A stretch of 64,000 nucleotides of DNA from JANQQN01 sp964519665. GTDB lineage: Bacteria; Myxococcota; Kuafuiibacteriia; Kuafuiibacteriales; Kuafuiibacteriaceae. This document shows positions 1-8,477 of this stretch, piece by piece (within the stretch, counting starts at the first letter, position 1; each line of letters begins with the position of its first letter). The stretch is from assembly GCA_964519665.1 (NCBI GenBank), contig CAZFIV010000003.1, positions 62,001-126,000 on the forward strand, in the 5' to 3' direction. A program made the translations under genes and the position numbers. Below the pieces are notes generated by a model that had not been told where the DNA came from, searched no databases, and was given only the letters and a program-made list of their open reading frames with translations.

Positions 1-117
1 ATCGCGTACAGTCGACACCGTCACCGCTCGACCGAATGCGTTGTCGCCGTGGGGCGTTGGGGCGTTCGGCGTTGTCCCGGTTTGGCCGACTGTGTAACGT
101 CGAGGATTGGTAACTCC

Positions 118-1383
118 ATGCGCCGGAGGAAGAAAAAACTTAGCGGCAAGGTCTTCTGGCTGGCGCTGTTGGCCTCGGTGTTCCTGCACGTCGTGATCGG
201 GCTCCCGGCGGGCGCATGGATGGTCAAGTACCTCTCTTGGAGACCCAAAGAGGGACCGCGGGCCGTCCGGGTCGTGACGGTATCGCCGGACCAGTGGTCC
301 AGGAATCGGCAGCTCCGCCGCCCCCGAAAGGCGACCCGGGCCGTCTCGCCTGCCCGGAAGCCTCCCGACAAGCCAAAGCCCAAGGAAGCCGAGAAGCCGA
401 AGCCCAAGGAAGAGAAGCTGAGTGGGCAGGTCGTGGAGATCGCGCCGACCGAGGACGACTCGCCGAATCCCGAGGCTCGATTCCTGTCCAAGCAGAACAC
501 CCGGGTCGAGCGGGAGTCGGTGGCCCGCTACGAAGAACGTGACCGCACCAAAAAGCGGGTCACCAGCCGGTTGCAAGAGCGCGCGGCGGAACCTCGACGC
601 GACAAAACCATCAAGAACCCCGTTCTCGACGTCAAAGGCGACGAGCTCGAGGGCAAGCGCGGAGGGGGGGACGGCAAGGGCACCGACAAGGGCGAGTTCG
701 TTCTCGAGCTTCCGAGCCTGAGGCGGCGCGAGAAGGTGAAACTTCGCCTCACCGACCTGCCTGGTGCTCGCCAGTCCGAACGCCGAGGTCAGGAGGAGCT
801 CCTCGGGAAGGGCAAGCGGTTTCGCCTCGAGATGGGCGGCCCGGGTGAGGGTGACGAAACCGGTGGTTCAAAGGGAAAGACGGACGGCGCAGAGAAGCGG
901 GCGCTGCCCAGCCTGGAGCAGCTGCGTCCGACCATCGGCACGATCGCTCGGATCAGCGGCTCCCCGTCCAACGACTACATCGAGAACGTGCCCGAGGGTG
1001 ATGCCACCTTCTTGAACTCGAAGGAGTTCAAGTACGCGACGTTCTTCTACCGAGTGAAGGATTCGGTAGGGAGTCTCTGGTACGACATGGTTTCGCGCGA
1101 ACTGCGCCGTCGCGATCCGACCGGCAACATTTACGGACCCCGCGATCGAGCAACCTTGCTCACGGTGCGTATCGACATGGACGGTCGGTTGGCCGACGTA
1201 GTCGTCGCCAACTCGAGCGGCGTCCAGTTTCTGGATGAAGTCGCCGTCCAGGCGTTCAAGCGGGCCGAGCCGTTTCCCAACCCGCCGTCGGCGATGGCCG
1301 ACGAAGACGGCTACATCAAATTCAACTTCCAGTTCGTGATGCTCCGCTCTCGCGGGCCGCTCAACCTCTTCAACTTCCGCTAA
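118..1383 (+). CDS. TonB-like energy transducer protein
   Basis: This 421-aa protein has the layout of a TonB-family energy transducer. A basic N-terminus (MRRRKKK) precedes one membrane segment at about residues 13-38. A long Pro/Lys/Glu-rich and later Gly/Lys-rich periplasmic linker follows. The last 90 residues look like a TonB C-terminal domain (YGPRDRATLLTVRIDMDGRL, then a conserved-looking AFKRAEPFPNPP). TonB proteins couple inner-membrane proton force to outer-membrane partners. I chose ATG 118 because the extension up to 49 is not protein-like. It runs convergently to gcvH, and no exbB, exbD or receptor gene is next to it, so its partner is unknown. Confidence 0.75.
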   Translation: MRRRKKKLSGKVFWLALLASVFLHVVIGLPAGAWMVKYLSWRPKEGPRAVRVVTVSPDQWSRNRQLRRPRKATRAVSPARKPPDKPKPKEAEKPKPKEEKLSGQVVEIAPTEDDSPNPEARFLSKQNTRVERESVARYEERDRTKKRVTSRLQERAAEPRRDKTIKNPVLDVKGDELEGKRGGGDGKGTDKGEFVLELPSLRRREKVKLRLTDLPGARQSERRGQEELLGKGKRFRLEMGGPGEGDETGGSKGKTDGAEKRALPSLEQLRPTIGTIARISGSPSNDYIENVPEGDATFLNSKEFKYATFFYRVKDSVGSLWYDMVSRELRRRDPTGNIYGPRDRATLLTVRIDMDGRLADVVVANSSGVQFLDEVAVQAFKRAEPFPNPPSAMADEDGYIKFNFQFVMLRSRGPLNLFNFR

Positions 1384-1392
1384 CCCACGGAC

Positions 1393-1407
1393 GCTGACTT
1401 CGTCAGC
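1393..1407. terminator. Short hairpin between convergent genes
   Basis: A perfect 6-bp stem GCTGAC/GTCAGC with a 3-nt loop sits in the 30-bp gap between the convergent TonB-like gene and gcvH. It could serve as a weak bidirectional terminator, but there is no T-tract on either side. Confidence 0.25.
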
Positions 1408-1413
1408 ACTCAG

Positions 1414-1809
1414 CTAGTCGTCGAGTTCTTCCAGGAACTTCTGGTACTCGTCGCGGCTCATCAAGGAGGTCAGCTCTCCGTGGTCGGAGAGCTTGATTTT
1501 GATGAGCCAACCGTCGTCGTACATGTCGTCGTTGAGGTTTTCCGGTGCTTCGATGATGTCGTCGTTGCGCTCGACCACCTCGCCACTGAGTGGCGCATAG
1601 AGGTCGGATACGGCTTTGGTCGATTCGACCACCCCGAACGGTTCGCCGGCGTTCACGGTCTCACCCGGATTGGGCAGCTCGCAATGGACGATGTCGCCGA
1701 GTGCATCCTGCGCATGCCAAGTGATGCCGACGGTCGCGACGTCGCCATCGAGGCGACACCACTCGTGTTCTTTGGTGTACTTCAGATCTTCCGGGAAGTG
1801 CTTATCCAT
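1414..1809 (-). CDS. gcvH: Glycine cleavage system H protein
   Basis: This 131-aa protein is the lipoylated carrier of the glycine cleavage complex, shuttling the aminomethyl group between P, T and L proteins in the cytoplasm. The motif VVESTKAVSDLYAP places the lipoyl lysine at K65, and the opening YTKEHEWCRL is typical of GcvH. Length matches the family. It follows gcvT with only 21 bp between them and is the last gene of the folD-gcvT-gcvH run. gcvP is not in the window. Confidence 0.97.
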   Translation of the reverse strand: MDKHFPEDLKYTKEHEWCRLDGDVATVGITWHAQDALGDIVHCELPNPGETVNAGEPFGVVESTKAVSDLYAPLSGEVVERNDDIIEAPENLNDDMYDDGWLIKIKLSDHGELTSLMSRDEYQKFLEELDD

Positions 1810-1830
1810 GGTTTCGCTGCCTCGTAGATA

Positions 1831-2931
1831 CTACTTCTTCTTGATGAAAGGACGGGTCGTGACCACCGCATCGACCCGTCGGCCTCGAATTTCTACCTGA
1901 AACGGTGTGCCCGCCGCTGCACGGTTGGCCGGCAGGTACGCCAGGCCGATCGCTTTTCCGACGGTGGGGGTCTTGGTTCCGCTGGTCACGGTGCCCGCGG
2001 ACTCTCCGTCGACGACGACTGGATAGCCCTGGCGTGCAATGCCGGAACCGACCATCTCGAAGGGAACCAGCTTTCGACGTGGGCCCTCGGCCTTGATGCG
2101 CGCCAGGGTGCCCTTGGCGATGAAATCGGCGGGTTTTTGCAGCTTCACCACCCAGCCCAGGCCGGCCTCGTACGGGTTCGTCTGTTGATCGATGTCGTTG
2201 CCGTACAACGCAAAGCAATACTCGAGCCGAAGGGAGTCGCGAGCGGCGAGCCCGGCGGGCTTGACGCCCAGATCGACCCCTTTTTCGAGGAGGGCCTCCC
2301 ACACCGGGCCCCCATCATCGACCGAGCAGTACAGCTCGAAGCCATCTTCGCCGGTGTAGCCGGTGCGCGCGATGATCATCTCGCGGCCGTCGACCGGCCC
2401 CTCGATGAACCGATAGGTTCCGACAGTCGCCAGATCGACCGGGGTCAATCGGGCCAGCAGGGCCTCGGCCTTCGGGCCTTGAACGGCGATCTGCACATAG
2501 TCGTCAGACCGATCGGAGATCGAGCAGTCGCCGGCCGCCTTGCTTCGCATCCACTCGAAATCTTCGGCCCGATTGGCGGCGTTGACGCAAACCATCAGCT
2601 TTTCGTCACCGAACTTGTAGACGACCAGGTCGTCGATGATCCCACCGTCGGGACGGCACATCACCGTATAGGCGGCTTGCCCGGGGGCGAGCTTGGCGAG
2701 ATTGTTGGTGACGATACGGTCGGCAACCTCGAGGGCCCGGGGGCCCTCGAAGAAGACCTCGCCCATGTGCGAGACGTCGAACAGACCGACCGCGTTGCGC
2801 ACGGTCGTGTGTTCGTCGGTGGCTCCAGAATACTGTACGGGCATCGAATATCCGGCGAAGGGCACCATCTTGGCGTCGCTCGCGCGGTGGAGGTCGAACA
2901 GCGGGGTCTTCTTGAGTGTAGGTTCGGTCAT
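1831..2931 (-). CDS. gcvT: Glycine cleavage system T protein (aminomethyltransferase)
   Basis: This 366-aa protein transfers the methylene group from aminomethylated H protein to tetrahydrofolate, releasing ammonia. Family landmarks are YSGATDEHTTVRNAVGLFDV near the N-terminus, DVSHMGEV, and IARTGYTGEDGFELY in the middle. I prefer ATG 2931 (MTEPTLKKTPLF) to the upstream ATG at 2955 because it gives the usual N-terminus. It lies 94 bp downstream of folD and 21 bp upstream of gcvH, consistent with one operon linking glycine breakdown to the folate one-carbon pool. Confidence 0.96.
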   Translation of the reverse strand: MTEPTLKKTPLFDLHRASDAKMVPFAGYSMPVQYSGATDEHTTVRNAVGLFDVSHMGEVFFEGPRALEVADRIVTNNLAKLAPGQAAYTVMCRPDGGIIDDLVVYKFGDEKLMVCVNAANRAEDFEWMRSKAAGDCSISDRSDDYVQIAVQGPKAEALLARLTPVDLATVGTYRFIEGPVDGREMIIARTGYTGEDGFELYCSVDDGGPVWEALLEKGVDLGVKPAGLAARDSLRLEYCFALYGNDIDQQTNPYEAGLGWVVKLQKPADFIAKGTLARIKAEGPRRKLVPFEMVGSGIARQGYPVVVDGESAGTVTSGTKTPTVGKAIGLAYLPANRAAAGTPFQVEIRGRRVDAVVTTRPFIKKK

Positions 2932-3025
2932 CCGTTGGTTCCGTCGTTCGGTCACCTTAGGTCCACTGCCGGCCCGCGTCCATGCCTGGAGGGCCCGAAA
3001 CCGGCGCTGGAGCGGTGTTGGGGCT

Positions 3026-3892
3026 CTACGGAAGCGGCCGGCGGCGCTCGGCCGCCCGAACCGTATTGCCGAGCAGAAAGGTGATCGTCATGGGGCCGAC
3101 TCCGCGGGGGACCGGCGTTATGGCCGCTGCGACTTCGCAAACCCCTGCGAAATCCACGTCGCCCACGAGCTTGCCCTCGGGGTTGCGGTTGATGCCGACG
3201 TCGATGACCGTAGCGCCGGGCTTGACCCAGTCAGCCTTCACGAAAAGGGGCCGCCCGACCGCCGCGACCAGGATATCGGCGTCTCTACACGCGCCGGGGA
3301 GGTCGGCGGTGCGCGAGTGGCAGACGGTCACCGTCGCGTGGCGGTTCAACAGCAGGTCGGCGACCGGTCGGCCGACGAGGCGGGAGCGACCGATGATCGT
3401 CGCCTTGGCTCCGCGGATGGTCGTGCCGGCTTCTTCGATCAGCCGGATACAGCCGAGCGGGGTGCACGGCATGAGGCAATCCTCGTCGCCTCGAGCCAAA
3501 CGGCCGGCGTTAACGGGGTGCAGGCCGTCGACGTCTTTGGCTGGGTCGATCCGGCGGATCACGGTCTCCTCGTCGTGTTGCGCAGGCAGGGGCAATTGCA
3601 CGAGGATGCCGTCGATGTCGGGGTCGGCGTTGAGCTGGTCGACGAGCGCCAACAGGTCGGCGGCGCTGGTGTCGGACGGCAGCGTATGTTGCGTGCTGCG
3701 AATGCCCACCTTGTCGGCGGCTTTGCCCTTGTTGCGGACGTACACGGCGCTCGCTGGGTCATCGCTGGCCAGCACCACGGCCAGATGAGGCGCCGGACGC
3801 CCCGAAGCGACGAACGCGTCGACTTCGGCTCTGACCTCCGAGCGAACTTTTTCGGCGAGAGCTTTCCCGTCGATGACCTGGCTGTCCGGCAT
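3026..3892 (-). CDS. folD: Bifunctional methylenetetrahydrofolate dehydrogenase/cyclohydrolase
   Basis: This 288-aa FolD converts 5,10-methylene-THF to 10-formyl-THF in two steps. The catalytic YVRNKGKAADKVGI segment, GILVQLPLPAQHDEE, KDVDGLHPVNAGRL and the NADP-binding IIGRSRLVGRPVADLL are all present. The C-terminal PRGVGPMTITFLLGNT motif is intact. It is the first gene of folD-gcvT-gcvH, so methylene-THF made by glycine cleavage has its next enzyme encoded in the same unit. A 560-bp gap separates it from the divergent namZ-like gene. Confidence 0.97.
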   Translation of the reverse strand: MPDSQVIDGKALAEKVRSEVRAEVDAFVASGRPAPHLAVVLASDDPASAVYVRNKGKAADKVGIRSTQHTLPSDTSAADLLALVDQLNADPDIDGILVQLPLPAQHDEETVIRRIDPAKDVDGLHPVNAGRLARGDEDCLMPCTPLGCIRLIEEAGTTIRGAKATIIGRSRLVGRPVADLLLNRHATVTVCHSRTADLPGACRDADILVAAVGRPLFVKADWVKPGATVIDVGINRNPEGKLVGDVDFAGVCEVAAAITPVPRGVGPMTITFLLGNTVRAAERRRPLP

Positions 3893-4145
3893 GGCTCGGC
3901 CCTCTTCGCGCGCCCGCCTACGTCCGTCAAGGTGGACGCAACCTCGGGCCGAGGAAAGGGCCGAGGCGAGTCACGCTCGGCCGCACTGCCCATGGTCAAC
4001 CTGGTCTCTTCGGCCGGCGTCGATCCCCAAGCGATGGGACGATGCCGATAAGGCAGCCCTGCAACGACGGGCGGGATTCACGACCAAAGTCGGGTTCGGC
4101 GGTGCCGGCGGTGACATGCGAGCTTCGAGCGCCGCCCACCGTACG

Positions 4146-4205
4146 GCGAGGGTTCGACGGGCGAGGGTTCGACGGGCGAGGGTTCGACGGGCGAGGGTTC
4201 GACGA
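4146..4205. repeat. 15-bp tandem repeat, four copies
   Basis: Four head-to-tail copies of GCGAGGGTTCGACGG occupy 4146-4205. The first three are identical and the last differs only in its final base. The unit is a multiple of three but no believable protein uses it. It sits in the divergent folD/namZ-like gap, about 250 bp from each gene start. Confidence 0.9.
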
Positions 4206-4233
4206 CAATGGGACTTGCGAATGACGGAGCTCC

Positions 4234-4283
4234 AAAGCCCGCGGTCCGCACGGCGGACGGCGGCCAACGGTGGAGCGGGCTTT
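4234..4283. terminator. Nested inverted repeat, possible bidirectional terminator or attenuator
   Basis: Outer arms AAAGCCCGC (4234-4242) and GCGGGCTTT (4275-4283) are perfect 9-bp complements. Inside them GTCCGC-ACG-GCGGAC forms a second perfect 6-bp hairpin at 4244-4258. The A-tract/T-tract flanks resemble a bidirectional intrinsic terminator, though the 32-nt insert is long for one. It could also be a leader element of folD or of the NamZ-like gene. Confidence 0.35.
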
Positions 4284-4452
4284 CGAAGGACCCTCGCGGA
4301 GGCTTCGATCACGATGGAGCTAAGAGAGGCCGGCGCTGGCGTTCCCTCCGGACGGAAGTTTTTTGGCGGCCTGACTCTGCAGAAAACGTTCGTGCACCGG
4401 CCCAAGCCGGCTTGGAGGGATTCAGGGTCGAGACGTGGTACGACCGGGCGCG

Positions 4453-5637
4453 ATGGCAGTGAGAACCGGACTCGACCAGCTCGTCGCCGAAGACTTTCGG
4501 CGCCTTCACGGCCTGCGGGTGGGGCTGTTGACGCATCAGCCCTCCGTCGACGGCCAGATTCGGCCCATCTGGACCACGATGCGGGCCGCCGGGGTCAATC
4601 TGTGCGCGCTCTTCGGTCCCGAACACGGCTTCGGAGGGGCGGCCCAAGATATGGAACACGTCGGGGAGGGTGAGTCGGTCGAGGGGCTCGAGGGCGTTCC
4701 TCTGTACTCGCTGTACGGAACCGACGAAGCGTCGCTGAGGCCAAAGCCGGAGCAGTTCGAGGGGCTCGACGTGCTGGTGGTCGATCTCCAGGACATCGGC
4801 GCTCGGTACTACACCTACGCGGCGACGATGGGGTACGCGCTCGATACGGCGGCTCGGGTCGGGCTGCGGGTCATGGTGCTCGACCGACCGAATCCCCTCG
4901 GAGGCCGCGACGAAGATGTCGAGGGCCCCGCGCTTCATCCCGACTTCCATTCCTTCGTCGGCGCCTATCCGATGGTGGTTCGGCACGGTCTGACCCTGGC
5001 CGAGTACGCTCGTTATTTGGTCGGCTTGCTAAAGCTCGACGTCGAGCTCGACATCGTTCCGATGCTCGGGTGGGCCCGGACGATGGCCTTCGACGACACG
5101 GGTCTGCCCTGGGTGATGCCTTCGCCCAACATGCCGACTCTAGAGGCGGCCTGGATCTACCCCGGGCAGTGCCTGCTCGAGGGCACGAACCTGAGCGAGG
5201 GCCGGGGCACGACCCGCCCGTTCGAGCTGTGCGGAGCGCCGTACCTTACCGGTGAGGCGTGGGCCCGGGCAGCGTCTCCTCACATCGGCCCGGGGCTGGT
5301 TCTGCGGCCGACGACGATCAAACCCATGTTCCAAAAGCACGCTCACGTGAACTGCGGGGCCGTGCAGGTGCACACCACCGATCGCTGGTCGGTGCGGTCG
5401 ATGCGGCTGACCACAGCCTTGATGTGGGCCGCCCGCCAGGTCGCGCCCGACGGATTCGGCTGGAGGATCGAACCCTATGAGTTCATCTCGGACCGGCTGG
5501 CCATCGACCTACTGTACGGAAGTGATCGCCCACGGTTGGCACTCGAAGCGGGGGCCGCCGTCGACGACGTCGTCGGACCCTTTGCGACGGATGAGGCGGC
5601 CTTTCGGGAGCTGCGCCGGCCCTACCTGCTGTACTGA
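4453..5637 (+). CDS. DUF1343 / NamZ-type exo-beta-N-acetylmuramidase-like protein
   Basis: This 394-aa protein matches the DUF1343 family, whose characterised member NamZ removes terminal MurNAc from peptidoglycan fragments. Conserved stretches visible are GLLTHQPSVDG, CALFGPEHGFGG, VVDLQDIGARYYTY, VLDRPNPLGG and LEGTNLSEGRGTTRPFE. ATG 4453 is preferred over GTG 4435. I see no signal peptide, so it may act in the cytoplasm on recycled muropeptides or be exported another way. No other recycling gene is adjacent. The family call is firm; the activity is inferred. Confidence 0.85.
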   Translation: MAVRTGLDQLVAEDFRRLHGLRVGLLTHQPSVDGQIRPIWTTMRAAGVNLCALFGPEHGFGGAAQDMEHVGEGESVEGLEGVPLYSLYGTDEASLRPKPEQFEGLDVLVVDLQDIGARYYTYAATMGYALDTAARVGLRVMVLDRPNPLGGRDEDVEGPALHPDFHSFVGAYPMVVRHGLTLAEYARYLVGLLKLDVELDIVPMLGWARTMAFDDTGLPWVMPSPNMPTLEAAWIYPGQCLLEGTNLSEGRGTTRPFELCGAPYLTGEAWARAASPHIGPGLVLRPTTIKPMFQKHAHVNCGAVQVHTTDRWSVRSMRLTTALMWAARQVAPDGFGWRIEPYEFISDRLAIDLLYGSDRPRLALEAGAAVDDVVGPFATDEAAFRELRRPYLLY

Positions 5638-5656
5638 GGGCGGCTGATCTACGGAG

Positions 5657-6817
5657 TCAGCTCGCCGCTTTTATCGTCGACCGGCGCCGCATGGGGTCGA
5701 GGCGGTCCTTGAGCGGGGTTGGGCGGTCGAGGATCCAGGCGGCGGCGTCGCGGGCCGCCGCAGCGCCCAGAACGTTGCCGGTACCCGAGTACCCGCCGAC
5801 CGCTACGACGTTCGGCCGCACCTCTTCGAGGATCGGCAGCTTGTCATCGCAATAACCCACGATGCCCGCCCAACGATGGGTGACCGCGGCCTGGGTACCG
5901 ACGTCCTGTCGCAAGATGGTGGTCAGGTAGTCTTGAACGAACTCGGTCACCGCGGCTTCGTGGCTGAGCTCCGCCCATCCGCCGAGGTCGCGACCGCCAC
6001 CGAGCAGGATCTGGCCATCGGGTCGCTGCTGCCAATAGTCGTTCCCAAACCGGGAGTAGATGGGGCCGGCGAGCTTCAGGTCTGGATCAGGGGCCGTGGC
6101 CAGCATCTGGAGACGGACATCGTGAACCCGACCGGTCAGCTCCGGAAAGAGTCTGATCAAGCCCCCGTCGACGGCCGCGATCACCGCCATGCATCGCACG
6201 ACCCCTTCCGGGGTCCGAACCTCGTCGCCGGCGACGTCGATCGCGGGCGAGTGGAGATAGAGCTCCGCGCCTCGTTGGAGGGCCTGTCGGGCCCGGATGA
6301 GTGCTCTGCGTTGAGGGTGGAAGACCCCGTCGCCGTGGATCTTGATGCCGACGCCTTCGGGGCCTTCGTACCACTCGGCCTCGATGCCGTCAGCTTCGAA
6401 GGCGGTCAGCTCGGCTCGGCAGTCTTCAATTTCCTCCGCGTTCGCAGCTCGACGAATGCTGAAGCTCAGGTCGACCGCGCGGGGGGTCTCTTCGGCCATC
6501 CGTTCGAGTTGCCGCTGGGTCAGGCGATACAGCTCGAGCGCACAGTCGTGACCGTAATTCTCGCAGGCCTCGTGGTAAAAGGCGGCCAGACCGGCCAGTA
6601 AGAACCCCCCGTTTCGGCCCGCCGCACCTTGAGCAAGACCCCCGGCGTCGATGCCGACCACGGATAACCCGGCGTCGAGGAGCGCGTGAACGGCGGACAG
6701 CCCGCTACCGCCCAGACCAATGATACAAACATCGGCGTGTCGTTCACCGTTGAGAATGGGCGCCCCCAATGCGGGTTGTTGCCAGTAGGGTGGAGTCGTC
6801 GTCGCGATGGGGATCAT
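5657..6817 (-). CDS. FAD-dependent amino-acid/amine oxidoreductase (DAO family, PuuB-like)
   Basis: This 386-aa flavoprotein of the DAO fold has an N-terminal dinucleotide-binding motif (CIIGLGGSGLSAVHALLDAG), followed by GAAGRNGGFLLAG, a signature shared with gamma-glutamylputrescine oxidase-like enzymes. The C-terminus carries VGGYSGTGNVLGAAAARD, the second FAD-contact region. It probably oxidises an amine or N-alkylated amino acid; the substrate cannot be read from sequence. ATG 6817 (MIPIATTTPPYWQ) fits the family better than 6853. It is convergent with the NamZ-like gene, with a 19-bp gap. Confidence 0.82.
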   Translation of the reverse strand: MIPIATTTPPYWQQPALGAPILNGERHADVCIIGLGGSGLSAVHALLDAGLSVVGIDAGGLAQGAAGRNGGFLLAGLAAFYHEACENYGHDCALELYRLTQRQLERMAEETPRAVDLSFSIRRAANAEEIEDCRAELTAFEADGIEAEWYEGPEGVGIKIHGDGVFHPQRRALIRARQALQRGAELYLHSPAIDVAGDEVRTPEGVVRCMAVIAAVDGGLIRLFPELTGRVHDVRLQMLATAPDPDLKLAGPIYSRFGNDYWQQRPDGQILLGGGRDLGGWAELSHEAAVTEFVQDYLTTILRQDVGTQAAVTHRWAGIVGYCDDKLPILEEVRPNVVAVGGYSGTGNVLGAAAARDAAAWILDRPTPLKDRLDPMRRRSTIKAAS

Positions 6818-7006
6818 GCGCCGCAGCTCGGCTGCGTGCGCCGATCCGAGCACGAGCGCTTCGAGTGGGCAAGCTGCCTGTCGCCGGGCGTCAGCGCACC
6901 TTCTCGGACCGCGAGGGGCTGTCGACTGTCCGGATACGGGGCGGTGAGCGCCGCCACTTTGCGCTGCCCGGATGAATCCAGGCCTTTTCGGCCGTCTCTA
7001 GACTGC

Positions 7007-7612
7007 ATGAGCGCCTCCAGGACGTTGGCCTTCGCGCTTTCGATATCCGTGGCTTCGGCGTGTGCTACGGCACCGCCACCGCCCAACGACGATGTGGCGC
7101 CCACTGCCGCGGTGGCCCTCGGTCGACTCCTGGCACCGCTCGCGACGCCCGAGGTGTCGAACGATCTCGTGGGCTCGTCCGCGTGGCCGGGGGCGCAGGT
7201 GAGGGAAGAGCGGGGGGTCGTGCAGGTCGATTTCGGTCGGCCCGCCGAGCTGAAGTGCGGTTTTAGAGGGCGTTTCACCCTGACCCGTCATCGCGATGCC
7301 GGCTGGCGGGTCAATATCGACGAGCTGAACGACGGTCGCCTCCGATATTGGGGCAAAGCAGAGGTCCGCCCGGAGAGCCACGGCCTGATGCTGCGGCTCG
7401 ACCTGGTCGTTCTAGAAGGAACCAGAGGCGCCGAGCTGGTCGTGTCCGGTCGGATTCGACGGGTTGAAGGGCGGTGGCATCTGGAGGCCGAAGGTACGTG
7501 GAACGACGGGACCCAACAGGTGCCCGTCCGCGTGGCCAAGGGCCTGCAGCCAAGCCCTCGGTTGACCAGACCTCGAAGCCCACCCCCGAGGACCGACAGG
7601 TCGTTCTTGTAG
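7007..7612 (+). CDS. Hypothetical lipoprotein
   Basis: This 201-aa protein begins MSASRTLAFALSISVASAC, a signal sequence ending in a lipobox-like ASAC. The mature part starts with a Pro-rich linker (ATAPPPPNDD) and then a beta-rich domain of about 140 residues (RFTLTRHRDAGWRVNIDELN, later GRIRRVEGRWHLEAEGTW). The last 25 residues are Pro/Arg-rich. I do not recognise the family. The reading frame stays open upstream of 7007, but that part overlaps the divergent oxidoreductase and is not protein-like. Confidence 0.6.
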   Translation: MSASRTLAFALSISVASACATAPPPPNDDVAPTAAVALGRLLAPLATPEVSNDLVGSSAWPGAQVREERGVVQVDFGRPAELKCGFRGRFTLTRHRDAGWRVNIDELNDGRLRYWGKAEVRPESHGLMLRLDLVVLEGTRGAELVVSGRIRRVEGRWHLEAEGTWNDGTQQVPVRVAKGLQPSPRLTRPRSPPPRTDRSFL

Positions 7613-7735
7613 GGCTCGGCGCGTCCGTTGGTCGCCGCCGGAGGGGCCGGCAACGCGACCCCGCGGAGGTGCGTCTTCACCTGTGAAGCGCCGTATCTCT
7701 ATGGCTACGACCGACCCGTCGTGGTCGGATGGGCT

Positions 7736-8431
7736 ATGGCGTACGAAGGACTCGAACGGATCGAGCTGGTTCAGGGCGACATCACGAAGCTGAGCGTCGA
7801 TGCGATCGTCAACGCGGCCAACCGCACCCTGTTGGGTGGCGGGGGCGTCGACGGCGCGATCCACCGCGCCGCCGGTCCGCGCCTGCTCGAGCTGACTCGT
7901 ACGCTCAATGGATGCGAGACCGGGCAGGCGAAGATCACGCCGTCCTTCGACCTCGAACGGGCGGGTATCAAATACATCATCCATACCGTGGGGCCCGTTT
8001 GGAACACCGACCCTCACGCCGACGGCACTGAACGGCTCGGATATCGGCTGGAAGACAACCTCCTCGCACAGTGCTACGTGAATTCGCTGGAGATCGCGGC
8101 CGAGCACCAATGTCGGACGGTCGCGTTTCCTGGTATCAGCACCGGGGTTTTCGGTTTTCCGATCGAGCGCGCAGCCCGGATTGCAACCGGCCATGTCAGA
8201 GGGTTTTTGGCCCGCAGCCCGCTTCCGGAGCGCGTGGCTCTGGTCTGTTTTTCGGCATCCGACCTGGCCGTTTACCGAGAGGTGCTCGAGCCTCTCGACT
8301 ACGAGTCGAGCCAGCTCATCGGGCTGCCTTCCGTACCGCGGAAAGAGTCCCCGGAAGAGCTCCCGAATCGACCCGCAAAAAGGCTCGTGGATGGGCTCGT
8401 GGATGGGCCCCCGAAAGGGTCTCCGGACTGA
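7736..8431 (+). CDS. Macrodomain protein, probable O-acetyl-ADP-ribose deacetylase
   Basis: Residues 1-175 form a macrodomain of the YmdB/MacroD type. The motif DAIVNAANRTLLGGGGVDGAIHRAAG contains the conserved Asn and the glycine loop for ADP-ribose, with IHTVGPVW and GISTGVFGFPIERAARIA following. Such enzymes hydrolyse O-acetyl-ADP-ribose or remove ADP-ribose from proteins. ATG 7736 is chosen because the macrodomain starts immediately after it. A tail of about 45 residues beyond the domain contains LVDG twice from a short direct repeat near 8385-8405 and has no recognisable fold. No sirtuin or ADP-ribosyltransferase gene is nearby. Confidence 0.88.
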   Translation: MAYEGLERIELVQGDITKLSVDAIVNAANRTLLGGGGVDGAIHRAAGPRLLELTRTLNGCETGQAKITPSFDLERAGIKYIIHTVGPVWNTDPHADGTERLGYRLEDNLLAQCYVNSLEIAAEHQCRTVAFPGISTGVFGFPIERAARIATGHVRGFLARSPLPERVALVCFSASDLAVYREVLEPLDYESSQLIGLPSVPRKESPEELPNRPAKRLVDGLVDGPPKGSPD

Positions 8432-8477
8432 TCAGGCCGATCCGACCCGCCGGACCAACAAGGTCGAGGGAAAGCGA

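Larger units (their letters stand above)
3893..4452. other. Divergent intergenic region folD/namZ-like, no convincing gene
   Basis: This 560-bp gap lies between divergently transcribed folD and the NamZ-like gene. All frames across it give Arg-rich, low-complexity translations that I do not believe. It holds a four-copy 15-bp tandem repeat and a nested inverted repeat (listed separately), so it is more likely a long regulatory leader than a coding region. I looked for a glycine riboswitch upstream of folD on the minus strand and did not find a convincing one. Confidence 0.5.

Noticed and set aside
118..1383. Left-edge TonB-like gene as part of the Glt-like complex
   Set aside because: It has a TonB-type C-terminus but is 10 kb away, with unrelated genes on both strands between, and lacks the paired Cys of the AgmX/PglI domain.
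2137..4051. Long plus-strand open frames opposite gcvT and folD
   Set aside because: They are antisense shadows in high-GC DNA; the minus strand encodes clear, full-length enzymes.
4146..4205. CRISPR-like array
   Set aside because: The repeats are 15 bp and directly adjacent, with no spacers and no cas genes in the window.
3893..4452. Glycine riboswitch upstream of folD-gcvT-gcvH on the minus strand
   Set aside because: One stretch (near 4350-4390) loosely recalls the CTCTCAGGC-AAAAGGAC end of the aptamer, but the spacing and the other conserved core segments are absent.
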